In this document: positions 11,790 to 23,334 of the stretch, one piece after another
Position numbering within the stretch: the stretch's first letter is position 1
Layout: the number at the start of each line of letters is the position of its first letter
Translations under genes and position numbers: made by a program
Assembly (NCBI GenBank): GCA_963169105.1
Contig: OY720640.1
Location: 111,586,085-111,650,084 of the forward strand
Origin: Ceriagrion tenellum
Lineage: Eukaryota; Arthropoda; Insecta; Odonata; Coenagrionidae
DNA length: 64,000 nucleotides
Direction: 5' to 3'
Notes under the pieces: generated by a model
Database searches by the model: none
Told to the model about the DNA's origin: nothing
Seen by the model: the letters and a program-made list of their open reading frames with translations, nothing else

Positions 11790-14700
11790 GCTACGTAATC
11801 ATCCTGTGTCTAAAAAAATATTAAATTTTATCTTTTTGTATGAATTGTAAAAAAATTATGTTTATGGCTGATGGAATGCATAAGCTATAAAATAATTAAT
11901 TAATTGCAATGCTAATATACCGCCGGAAGTCTTTAATTTAAATGTTTCTGTCATTTTCTCTTATCATCAGAAAAAATGTCTCGTTTTTAAGAGCCAAGAG
12001 TCCTATATAAAATATTATACAGAAAGCAGTTTTCACAAATACGGGGTTAATATTTCATTGAAAAATATATTTCCTAATGTTCCATTCATTCTCGTATAAA
12101 ATATAATGAAGTTTCAAGATCATTTTGCAATTATAGAAGTAAGTAAAAGTAATAGAATAGAATAGTTTATATTTACGGAAATATTTTTATCTGTAAAATA
12201 TATAAAAAATATAAAATAGACATTTTTTAAGTCAATTAACGCTTGAATCTCCGTTAGACTTTAACCTGACACGTTTACCGGGTTGCCGACGGCTTGGTCG
12301 ATTTTTATCCGGCTTTACGTATGATTGTGATTTTATGAGACTCTCAGGCCACACTATTCTCCACGAGACCAAAGGAACCAGGTAACATTAACGCCGACCT
12401 GATGGAAGACCGGAATTTTGATAATGGGAATTTTACCCAACGAATCAAGTACCTAGCCAATCGGAACCATGTCAGGTGATTATGTGATTAATGTCACACT
12501 CGCAAAATTTACTCCTTAAAAAAGAAAATTGCCACCAATATGACTGGAAAAACGTTATATTTCATTTGATAAACAAAATAATCACAGATTTCCGCGAAAA
12601 AGATACATGAAATATTTATACATTTTTTTCCATTGTTACAATGCTCTAGCGTCGACTAAATTAAAAGGAGGCGAGAAGCGCTCTGCATATTTTGCATAGC
12701 GTACTCAAGATTTGAGGTATCATAAAGAAGGGAATCATTTACAGTGCAAGAATAGTAAAAATTTTAATAGTGTCATAGTGGTAGTAAATTCAGTGACTCA
12801 TTACCGGTCGTGAAGTTAGCGTTAGATAACACGATGTGTGATGAGAGCCAATTAATTCACGATTATCGTATACTAAATTATAGCTCGTATGACTTAAATT
12901 CGCCGTCCGCTATGATATTAAAATGTCATTAGCATGAATATACATTATAGAGTGTTGACTCGTCGCCAAAAACTGATGTCTAGAATTTCGTAAACAAACA
13001 AAGTTTTGGATTGTGGCTCTGCCTGGTGATGAAAGACGGCAGTTCAAATGTAAATACAGTTGACAGAAATTAAATAAACGCGTCTTACCGTTTTTACTTA
13101 CCAGTAATCATAATGCAGTGGATAGTAAAGTAGTACTATGTGCGAGATGTTATTACACACTTTCTCACTTTAACAACAATTAATAACGGCTACTTACGAT
13201 TCAACTGAAAAGGCTTTTTTCTAAGTAGCGTCAAGGACTGGGTGGACTAAATGTGGAAATTTAGGCAACATGTATCCCAGGCAACAATTCCAAACATTTA
13301 AATCAATTTTTTATATTCATGGTCATGAGTATGATTATTATAAATGAAAATTTACAATCAGCTTAACATAGGTACCGTTGTTAACTCTTCATTTGTAGAT
13401 TTTTTGAGAGCTTTATGACTATTATTCTATGAAGAATTTGAGCCATTGATTTGTATTTGCAGTAGAAGACGGTATTACAATTGATAAGATAATTTAAGCC
13501 ATCTACATATTGCGAGACAATCTTCCAAAAGGTTCCGGAATTGTATTTTTTTTAAATTATTCAGAATTACAAATGTTGTTTAAGATGAATTAGATGTTGC
13601 AGTTAAGCCAGTGACAACTTCATCTACATTCGATCAAATTCATCGCATCTTATTAAATGAAGCGAATAAAAATATAACCATTACTAGGAATTTCACTACC
13701 AAAACTTTATTTCATTCTAATCGAATTCAAAGAGTAATATCACCAGGGTGACTTTTTTTATTAATCCAGATATTGGCTTATAATGACAAAATACAATATG
13801 TGTAAAATAAATGTCTCTTCCGTTCTCAAAGTATGGTGCTACAGTAGATGTTGGTTCACATAAGCTAATATTTAATTATTCCGATACTACTAATAAAGCT
13901 GTGTAGCATGATGATAAGTAATGTGTCTAACAAAAGGATAAAAAGTTAAAAGATTCAATTTTAGTAACTGGCTCTGATTTAAGATCGTAATGGTTCAATT
14001 TATAATCAGATGGATAAATATAAAATGAACTATGCGCTTAATTGTAATTTTAATAAATTATACTTCTGGTGACAAATAGTTGTGAATTACTCGTGCGTGA
14101 CTTAAGTGACGTCTCGGCTAATAAACATTTGTCGTCAGCGCAGCGCTGTGAAAAAATGGGCTACTTATGCCTCGGAAACAAGCGCGTGAATTAAAATGCG
14201 AATTTGAGTCAATCTGAGCTACACAAATATTTTTCCGCCTCTTCTAGGTTGTACCCCACTTTGCCCCACCGATCTGATATATTCCTACGGCTCACCATCC
14301 AATGTATCCACCCCAGCAAATCTCATCCAAAGCTGGATGAACGTCCTATATCAGCCTCCCTACTCACCTGGCCTAGCTTTGCGTGACTTTCTTAATTTTT
14401 TATGCTAAAATCAGTGCTTTGAAGACCCCGTTTAGATGCTATTGACGACGTAAAAGAGATTTCGGCAAGGGAAAGGGAGGTAAAAACTCAGAGAAGCACT
14501 CCAGGTCTGTGTGGCGAAGTAGAAACACCCCTGGAATAAGTGTATCTCTAGATAAGGTTAGTGCTCATAAGGATATAAGGGCCAATAAGTTGAGAGTACT
14601 CTAAAACATTTTTTTACAAAACCTCCTGTTATTTTTTGAACAGCTCTCGTATTCTGCATTATTTGACGGATTGGTGGCGGCCCGATGTGTCAGTCTTCCA

Positions 14701-15950
14701 ATTGTTACAATGGGTTTTGCGGTCTAAGGCGATAAATTGAACCTCTACGAAAAGTCTATTGCTGTTATCGAGCAGTATTTGAATACCGAGGAGAGAATCC
14801 CGGTGTTGACATAATCCTACTCCTAAAGCAAAATACCCAGTGGTCCACCTGCATCGCACCGGGTAGATTCCTTACACTGACGTGCTTCCTACCTAGAATC
14901 CAAAATGGGATCTGTATTCCGTCTAAAAATCTCCACAACTGCCGGGATTCGAGCTCTCCCCGTAGAATGAAAGGTGATTAATAAAGCCTTTGCGCCAAAT
15001 CCGTTCGAGAATATCTTACTGCATTCAGATGACTACTACCATCCAGCATGCCTACCATAGTAACTTGGGATCGTAGAACCAAGAACTTAAATGCAAGAAA
15101 TTTCACAAATATACAAAGGAAGCCCTCACGGGATGTTACTTAAACACCACTGAGAGATGTTTAAAGAGATGCCAAAACCTCAGCGGTTAGCCCAAATGAT
15201 ATGGACCGGAGATGGTTTCAAAACACGTCTATGATCATGAAGTATATTATGTAATCCCCGGATTTCAAACAAAAGGAAAAGCCGCATCAAGAGCGAACAT
15301 TTTCACCATGCTGATACGCAAGAAAAATTTTTCTTCGCAAGTAGCGTGCACATCAACGCCAGAATAAAACAATACACATACACAAAAACATATCCAAATG
15401 TTTGTCTCAAGTCTATTCGGACTAATTTTTCTCCTTCCTTTCCTTCTCTTGGAAGGCATCGCAGCTTTCCTTGCCAAATATTCTTTCGGCGGGTGACAGT
15501 TTTGTTCGTAGATATAGTTTTTAGGAAAACATCACCAGCATAGATTATTGAACCAGTTTTGCACAATGTACCATCAATCACAAGGGTGTACGTCAGCATA
15601 ATATCTTTCCTGTATCTAATGAAACTTAACCACACAGCTGGATTAGAAGCATGAACACGGAGTAACTTTATAATTGACGAGGTACTACGAGTTTATCGCT
15701 CGCTTCGCAGTTTTTATAAGTTCAATCAATCACCTAACCTTTGACAGTCACTTTGTAGGCTCCACTTTTTGAAATCAGATCCTTCTCTGTTCCTTCCTGG
15801 CCAACAGTTAGTTTATGGCCGTCAAGTCAACAAATTGTTGGTTAAAATCATCTTTCTTTTGTTTAGTTTGCCTACTGCTCTTGATAGTTGGATTGAAATA
15901 TATATGACAAAGGGTACTATTATGTGATTGAAAACTACGTCACGTTAATA
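11790..15950. other. Long interval without a supported gene
   Basis: Several frames of 60-110 codons exist (for example 15303-15635 minus), but none has a recognisable domain, repeat or splice context. The patch at 12240-12520 is more GC-balanced than its surroundings and matches nothing I know. Near 14942-14962 the minus strand reads GAGCTCGAATCCCGG, which resembles a tRNA T-arm without the rest of a tRNA. Confidence 0.5.
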
Positions 15951-16159
15951 ATACAATTTTAAACACTGTTTTTAACTTTTTAAAACTGCTAAGATAATAC
16001 TAAATTCTTTATAAATATCAAGTACTGGATCAAATACTGGCTATGGCACAAGCTCTTCTCCTGGATCAAGAATCCTGTTGAACGGGTCTATGGGAATCAA
16101 GAAAATATGATGGAAAAGACATTTCTGATTATTTATACTATTTTCAATCATCGATGCAC

Positions 16160-16444
16160 TTAATTTCTGGGATAAATAGGTCTAATCCTATGTCTGCCAT
16201 CATGTGTTGTTGAGGGCGATAACTCTTCTCTTCCAATGACGAACGATTCTGTATGTACTTCGGTCGAGGGGTTCCGGGATTGGTTGTGGTTATCAGGGCC
16301 ATTAGTAGTGCCACTGCTTCCCGCAGGTACGGTGGAGTAATTTAAGCCAACTCTGATATCAGTCTTGGCTCCTGGTTCCAGTAATTCGGCCGCAGACCCA
16401 GTCAGGATCAATGCTGCAGCAAGGATAAGGAAGCGCAACCCCAT
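16160..16444 (-). CDS. Gene B: small secreted cysteine-free peptide precursor, paralog of A
   Basis: This encodes 94 residues from the ATG shared with gene A. The frame stays open upstream for 25 codons, but the conserved start is MGLRF, which begins the signal peptide. The first 18 residues are identical to A. The middle is more diverged and shares GSSGTTNGPDNH with A, and the tail GRHRIRPIYPRN ends at a TAA. Divergence is concentrated between signal peptide and tail, which suggests the tail is the constrained part. The core RPIYPRN resembles the C-terminal RPIYNRN of the bug antimicrobial peptide pyrrhocoricin, from memory. Function is inferred. No cysteine and no dibasic site are present before the tail, so processing would be non-classical. 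Confidence 0.6.
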   Translation of the reverse strand: MGLRFLILAAALILTGSAAELLEPGAKTDIRVGLNYSTVPAGSSGTTNGPDNHNQSRNPSTEVHTESFVIGREELSPSTTHDGRHRIRPIYPRN

Positions 16445-16472
16445 GTTGTGTGTATGCCGCAGAAATTCACTT

Positions 16473-16508
16473 CTGAAAGGAGCAATATTTTCACTGGAAT
16501 GAGATATA
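16473..16508 (-). promoter_or_regulatory. Putative core promoter of gene B
   Basis: The minus strand has a TATA-like CTATATC (near 16503-16509) about 34 bases before TCAG (16473-16476), matching gene A in spacing although the bases between differ at several positions. The alternative reading is a splice acceptor (CCTTTCAG). Confidence 0.3.
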
Positions 16509-16565
16509 GACCAATACATTTAATACAACCATCTCATTTTGAAACAATATGATGACACTGCTTCA

Positions 16566-16945
16566 ATTACTCTAATAAGTGCTGTTATATTGATTTTTTT
16601 AATTGTTTAAAACGTCTGTAAACAATGTCCATCTTAATTCTTGATCTGAAGTATCATAACGTATATAGACCTTGACTCAGCATTAGGCAATAGCATCATT
16701 TATTTCTCAGAATATAGAAAAAAAGTTCTCATATGCCCACAATCATTTTTAACTAATAAGTGCCGTTTTCGTGATTTCATTAATTGTGTAATATGTCTCT
16801 AATCAATGTCCAACTTATCACTTGTCCTAAAGTATCATAGCATATAATTACAAACATATACCCATCATTAGGCAATACTTTCATTTATTTCTCTGAATAT
16901 AGTAAAGAAGGGCTAATTTTCCCACAACCAGACCCATTTTCCAAC
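16566..16945. repeat. Diverged tandem duplication upstream of gene B
   Basis: Two units of about 190 bp (about 16566-16755 and 16756-16945) share the order AATAAGTGC(T/C)GTT, AATTGT, CAATGTCCA, AAGTATCATA, CATTAGGCAATA and ATTTATTTCTC. Gene A has one unit at the equivalent place, so the putative upstream region was doubled only in B. Confidence 0.65.
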
Positions 16946-16959
16946 GCATCACAGTCTGA

Positions 16960-18360
16960 TGGCTATTATTTTATGCCACTACATTCGGTGTTGAGGTATG
17001 TTGTTCCTCACAATAATGAAAGTAAGAAAACATTGCTTTCATTTTCACATGTCAAAGTTATGAAACCCCTTGATTGAATGTAAAAAAAAGCTGGCATTTT
17101 TCTAGGTATTCTCTGGATAAGCCTCTCAGTGTCATTAGATCCAGGCATTAATGGACCAAGACCGTCGCAAAAAAACTAGCCCAAGTCCTCATATGTTGAT
17201 AATTTTTACGTATACAAGCAGCAAAAACTGCAACAAAAACTGAATTCAAACTGAGGCTCTGGAATAGAAGGCGTTATTGAATGAAAAAATAATATTTGTA
17301 TGCCATCAATGTTATTTTCCTCTTGATCGGAGAATGTGAATGATTTATTTTTGACGACAGGTTTTTCGCATATAAGTCAGACAAGATCATAATGATGCCA
17401 TGCGTCAGTTGCTTTAAATGAAGCGTGATAAAAACGATTACATTCTTTTTGCCCTCTAGTTATTTTATAGAGTTCAATTCTAAAGTGTACAGCCCATGAG
17501 AAATTGGAAAATAAAAATCAGAAATCAAATAACGAGGAAAGTCCAATTTGAAGAGAAATTAGATGTCAAATCTTTAGGAAAGTATAGAAAGTGAAAGCAT
17601 GTCTAAATGGATAACCAGCTGTTCTTCAATTAGAAAAAGTAGCTAAATAATTTATACGTTTATCTTTTTAATGGCACGCATTATGTTTCGTCCAAATTGC
17701 AATTTATACGATTAATGAAATGAACAACAGCCAGCCACAATGTGAAACAAGGGATTGGAAGAAGTGGTCTTCTGTGCATAAGTATGAAGTGCATAGTGGG
17801 TTACAAGTTATAGTATTTGCAACATATCTGAGCTTTTTAAACTACTTGAACAAAGCATGTGGTAGTATTGCCACTATGGTTAGAAAAAATAGAACTTTTA
17901 TGATCCATGAATGGAGAATTTTGTTAAAATGGTGACAGGTATTTCGACTACGGATAGTAATTTCATTCAATGAAAGCTTGTTTCATCTTGCATTTTTCAT
18001 TATAAAGTGAAGGTGATATTACAAGTTTCAGCAATGAGCAATTCTTACATACATTATGGTTTTAGCATTCGATAAAGTTCATAATACCGTCTTGAAGTAA
18101 ATCAATTGCGACTCCAAAATTCTCCTGAAGTAAGTGTCTGAGACTATGATATCGCGAAGTAACCTCTTCAGTCCGGAGGTCCACATTTGAGGACCTCATT
18201 TACTCATTTTTTTCCCCGAGCATTGTGTTACAAAGTAACAATTTTCACGCGCGATCCGATTCGACCAACCTTGTTCTTCAATGTAATGGAGACCAGAGTG
18301 CCATTCAGCTCACCGTGTTCTGGGCACAACGTGTTCTCTCAGTCGTGTCCTAGTCAATGT
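16960..18360. other. Interval without recognised gene
   Basis: No domain or repeat was recognised. It ends just before the first exon of the piggyBac-like frame. Confidence 0.45.
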
Positions 18361-18365
18361 GGAAA

Positions 18366-20011
18366 ATGGCTTCAACTTCCGGACTTCGTCGTGGTAAGTG
18401 TTAATTATTTGCCAAAGTAATTCAGTCTTGGTGTTAATGATTTTTATAATTGAAAATGCAAGCATGGTTAATAAATATTCACAGCTAATTTAGAGTTTAA
18501 ATTATTTTTACGAATATGTCAGCTGTTTAAAATCTGGTCCTCGTTTGTGGACCTCGGGTCTCAACTGAGATATCCTTAATTTTTGAAGTGGATTTGTTTC
18601 AGGCCGAAAGTTACAAACTGACGAGGAAATACGTGCATTTTTAGACAAGAGTGATGCTGACCTGTCTAGTGATGATGACATGGAATCTCATTGCATGGAT
18701 AACGATACGAGTGGGGAAGAAAGTGGGGATGAAAACAATTTTGTGGGACAAGATGAAGTCCAAATAGAGATGCCTCCAGCATCTCCTGGACCTGAGAGGC
18801 CACTGCTATGGAAAAGAGCAAGGTGAGTGAGCTTTTTAAATAACCACTGTTAAGATCTAAACACATGAAATCGATAGATTCGGCTTTCACTTGGTGAAAA
18901 CTCATATTGATGAATAAAATTCACCTTTGTAAATGTCCACAGAGATTTATTATTGGTACGACGCGTTTCGACGCTAAGGTGTTGATAAGTACTCAAGAAT
19001 GACGTCTTAGCGTCAAAACGCGTCGTACCAATAATAAATATCAGTGGAAATTTACAAAGGTGCATTGAATTCATCATATAAACACATTTTTTACTTTATC
19101 CCACATATTTGATATGATTTTCAGCATTTATTCCCGGGAACCAAATCAACTGCTAATTTTGAATGTTGAGAAATAGTCGCAGTAAGGATATGTACAATGT
19201 GTAATAATTCGGTTGTATTTAAATAACCGAAAATATTCCTCTCTTTTTATTAGTTATTATTTTAACTTGAAGAGCGGTAATCTAAGTTAAGATGGAACAT
19301 TACTCTACATCTCCTGCCTTCATTTTCTTCGCTCCAATATTATCGCGTCCTCCTCTCCTCCCCAACCCTTCCTTTGCTATGGCTTCATACCCTACTCTCC
19401 TTTGGTAGACTTGTTTTCTAATATGAATTCCAGGAATTATATTTGACAACTACTTTGTATGTACAAAAACTGTTATATATGAATGATGCCCAGTGGCAAT
19501 TAAACTTAATTTATGAATTGGCTCATTTGGAATTTGATTCACGTGGCTTCATTTTTCAACTATCAACCGAGTAACTCATGTACTGTTTAACTAAATATTT
19601 TGTCCCTTTATTCTCTCCACTTATCCCACGGATTTGCTTAATGTGAAATTTTCTTTACTTCTAGAATGCAAATGAAAGGGCCTCCTAGAGACGAATGTCT
19701 TCTCACAGAACGTGAGGAAAGAAAAGGAGTATTGTCATCTTTTTTGGAGTATTTGCCTTTAGAGTTTTGGGAAGATGCAGCCAAAAATACATGTCTCTAC
19801 TCCGTGCAGGAAAGAGAGCTGCGATCTGTGAAGACTATCTCGGAAGAATTGATGCACTTTGCTGGGATACATTTAGTAATGGGGTGTCTTGGATATCCTC
19901 AGGTTAAAATGTATTGGCAACGAGGCACCGAAGTTCCAGTGATATCTCACTGTATGTCAAGAGACCGATTTTTTGAACTGAGAAATTATTTGCATTTTGT
20001 GGACAATCAAG
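18366..20011 (+). pseudogene. piggyBac-like transposase, N-terminal part in three exons
   Basis: Three collinear coding segments join in phase at canonical splice sites. Exon 1 is 18366-18393 (starting MASTSGLRR), followed by GTAAGTG. Exon 2 is 18603-18822, preceded by TTTGTTTCAG and followed by GTGAGTG; it encodes TDEEIRAFLDKSDADLSSDD and an acidic region. Exon 3 is 19665-20011, preceded by TTCTAG and followed by GTGAGC; it encodes the start of the piggyBac transposase domain (MGCLGYPQVKMYW, MSRDRFFELRNYLHFVDN). The total is about 198 residues. The catalytic Asp residues and the cysteine-rich C-terminus of the family (usually 500-600 residues) are not found downstream, so the gene is truncated, or later exons lie beyond recognition. 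Introns are unusual in piggyBac elements. Confidence 0.75.
18909..19076. repeat. Foldback repeat inside an intron of the piggyBac-like gene
   Basis: Left arm TGATGAATAAAATTCACCTT and following bases pair with the right arm ending TGCATTGAATTCATCA. The arms share TTATTATTGGTACGACGCGT almost perfectly. The plus strand of the right arm reads GACG, TCTTA, GCGTC then AAAACGCGTC, a degraded hammerhead-like box (GAAAC then GTC). It fits a short non-autonomous insertion. Confidence 0.7.
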
Positions 20012-22155
20012 GTGAGCACGACAATAATGGAATTTTTATCGTTTTAATTTGTATGAGAACATTGCTTAATGACCGTAGCCTCAAAACCTTTAATTGTACA
20101 TGCATATATTTAACGTAAAAAATTCATTCCAAGCAAGATTGATGATTTCGGAAAATATTTTATGGTCTATTACACTACTTAAGCACACATGCTTGACAAG
20201 ATAATTATTCTTGACATGTTTTTTTATACCCAATTGGTCTTCACAATCTAAACGGACGTTGACGGTAGATTTCAGGCAGAATGTGTCATATTTGATATTT
20301 CATCCCAGTGAACCTTAGCTCTTTTCTTGGCATCTTGGAAAGCTTTAAAAAGGTACTCGATGAAGACATTTTACGTTCCGTCTCGAATGAGATGTTGTAG
20401 CTTAATAAAAACGTGTATTACAGAAAACATTGAGGAAGCAATCACTTAGTGGCATTATGACGTTAGATCAAACCATAGAGAAAGAATAGTCTGCGATAAA
20501 ACTCACAAGCGGTATACTTTCGGAACATTTCCGTTGCGTTACTGCATTCAGGCACAAAGCAGAATTTGATCTCGTGCTTTGATATTTTTAAAATTTACTA
20601 ATTTATACTTCGTGATGCATAGTTATCACGCCAGAACATTTTTTCTCTTTTTCATCAAAGCTTACGCATTTTACATTTGTTTTGGCCGATGAATTAAAGA
20701 TGGGACCCGTGGAAATTGTTTTAATAAGAAATGAAATTGTGTCAACTGAGTAAAAAAAATTCCTTAGAACACTTTTCGGAAATTATATTGCTTAACCAGG
20801 AGTGTCAAAGCGTATCATATAGCGTATTAAACCATTTTCCATTGTAGGCATTGATCATTTGAACTCATCGACTCTAAGAGTATAAGGTCAAGGCTTCAGG
20901 GTTTTGAATAATGGGTGTGTAGGATAATTGGAGTAATTATGATAGACGAAACAAAATATGAATCATAAAGTGCTTAAAATTGTCAGTTGCTAGAGAAAAT
21001 TGCTGGAGAATAATGCGTGGAGCTAGAGAAGTTGGTTGGTTAAATAATACGAAGAGAGAAGTTTCTACAGGCCGTGATCGCAGGAATGATGGTCGCTATT
21101 GCTTTTCAACACAGAAATTGGAAATGTATTATCCTAAACAAAGAAGACTTATTCTGAAGAGAGAAGTCGTCAAAATAACGAATTAAATTGAAAAAAAAAA
21201 CAGAAATTCATGTTAAGTATTGAACTTCCCGTGAGTAAACAGAATTTTAATATGCCCTTGCGCGATTTACACAACATTTTGGAGAGTAGTTATTTTTGCT
21301 CTTTCATTTGACGCGACGTAATCCACATTCCTCAAACAGTTATACCAATTAATCAATAACTTATTCAAGACTATAGGCTGTAAATGGCTTCTGAAAATTG
21401 CTATGATGGTAACACGTGCAGGATAGCAACTAACTCCAATCAGCAATCAAGAGACGGTAAATCACGGGAGACTGCGACGCAGAATGGCAGATAAGACGCC
21501 AGGCATCTTACTTTTGACGTGGCGTGTTCTACGCTCATTTGCAAACTCAACTCAACGCTCTTCTTAGAATAATAAATGAAATCAATCCCATTCAGAGAAA
21601 CGGGATGTATTTTGAAGAAAGATTTTCTATCAATTAAAGAGATTCAGATAGGCAAAGAGCTCTATCAAAAGTTGGATAGTGCCTCCGTTCCTCACTCCGT
21701 ATTGATGTACGCAGTGCAGTGCCTCACTCCGCTAACAAATTTATGAGTAGCGGTGAGTCTTATATGCGCACTCGTAATATATCACAGTACAATATTTGCC
21801 AATATCAAGACACTAAAGCTCATGATAAATTTTTTTTATAAACTTGGTTGATAAAGATCAAAGCACACTATTTATTTTTATCTATCTTACGGCAAAAAGT
21901 TCTTACTCGTGGACCAAAAGTGCTTTCAAATAATTCTCTCTCAAGCTTTATTCCAAATATAAAATTTATTTTCTTTCTTCAAATGCATCTCATTCATAAT
22001 AAACAATCCAAATAAACGCTTTTTGGGTACAACAATACTTAATTACTTTTATCAACTCACCATAAATATGCAGCCAATCCTTAACACCGGCTTAACCTTA
22101 ATCCAACTTAACACTCGTGTGATCTTTTCCACCTGAGTCACAGCTATGAATTGAA
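20012..22155. other. Interval without recognised gene
   Basis: I looked for further piggyBac exons and found none. The frame at 20980-21186 has no recognised domain. Confidence 0.5.
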
Positions 22156-22160
22156 TATGT

Positions 22161-22385
22161 CCAGAGATAAGACCGAAGTCAGCGACTGACTAAAAAGAAC
22201 TGATGGGTGTTCGGAGAAAGCGAGCAGTTTGGAGACCACTTCCTCATTGGGAATGATGAATTCATCACGAGAGTTGGATGTGAGAGGACATAATTGCTTA
22301 GCATACAATGGCGTAAGTGTTTTACAGTGGTTGAAGGAGAAAGGAAAGTCTTAAGGTCGCAGAGGGAGAGCACATCTAATGAAAC
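22161..22385 (+). repeat. Unidentified dispersed repeat, copy 3 of 3
   Basis: It begins CCAGAGATAAGACCGAAGTC and later reads TTTGGAGACC and CAGTGGTTGAAGGAGAAAGG. It is collinear with 10145 and 11561. The minus frame across it (22179-22373) is probably a shadow. Confidence 0.6.
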
Positions 22386-22924
22386 TGCGCTTTATAATTT
22401 TTTTCTGGCAGTTCATTGCAATGACTAATTCCCCCTTATTTGCCATTGTTCAAAATTCGACTTTTTCCGATGTAAAGCGTTAGTGTTTGCCAAAATTTCA
22501 TAAGAGTTTAATGTAGATTAGTGGATTAGTATCGACGATTTCAATGAATTTCTTTTCCAGCCATAGAAGCGGACTTCAATATTCTTTCTACTGAATTACC
22601 TTATTTTCATTACAGTTATGTGTTTATTAACTAATTAGATAAGAAATGGGTTGATGCCTCAATCAGTAAATAATGATTACCTTAAATGAACATTTTAAGA
22701 TCAAATGTTCGAGAAAATTGATTTATATTAGGCAAACAAAAATAATTTTCATGCATTCCACCTGTTCTCGCATTTAGCACCATGCGGTTTTAAGAAATTA
22801 CCATCGCGGTTGTATGACTCCAAATGAATATTATATTTCATAAACATGCTGAAAAAATATAGCTACAGTTTATATTATACCAAAGCCTTCAAAGATAATT
22901 TAAGATAGTAATAACGTATGAAAT

Positions 22925-23065
22925 CGACAGTTTCGGGCGAGATATTGTGGAACTGCATTATCAAAAATACTCGATGTTGTACAGTCCACTTATTTAATGC
23001 TAAAATGAATGACTCGTGTTTAGGCACTTTATTTGGCCATCTTCAGGTACAGTGTAAACATTTCA
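22925..23065 (-). repeat. Repeat with degraded hammerhead-like core
   Basis: On the minus strand CCTGAAGATGGCC is followed by a short loop, GTGCC and TAAACACGAGTC (core 23011-23046). This is the order CTGANGA, short hairpin, (G)AAAC, GTC seen in the Penelope repeat at 45.57 kb. The GAAA box is TAAA here, so activity is unlikely. Confidence 0.4.
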
Positions 23066-23334
23066 GTTTTGCAGGGGGTATTTATAAGTGATTCTCTGCG
23101 GAAGGGAGAAGGAGTAGGGAAGAGGAAAGATGGAGGGTTGGCGGTAGGAATTTTTTGGTATTGAGGCAGAATGGGGGGAAGAGAAAAAGGAGGAAATTGG
23201 AGCATAACAGTAAGTTGATTAGGTCATCTTAACAACGATCGTCAAGTGGGTTGGGAAAAGAATGTTTGCTCTCAGGGATGAGTTAGATTTTTGATGGTCA
23301 GGAGGGGGAAAGGGTGTCACGGTTTGGGTATACG

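Larger units (their letters stand above)
15955..16955. repeat. Segmental duplication, copy 2 (contains gene B)
   Basis: This is the counterpart of bases 1-975, with the same order of 3' flank, coding region, promoter-proximal DNA and upstream sequence. It lacks the 170-bp tandem repeat of copy 1 and instead has a tandem duplication of its own upstream DNA (16566-16945). Confidence 0.75.

Noticed and set aside
14942..14962. tRNA T-arm-like GAGCTCGAATCCCGG
   Set aside because: No matching D-arm or anticodon arm at the right spacing, and no repeat partner was seen.
15303..15635. 110-codon minus frame with two hydrophobic stretches
   Set aside because: No recognised domain, the overlapping frames on both strands are equally open, and there is no splice or repeat support.
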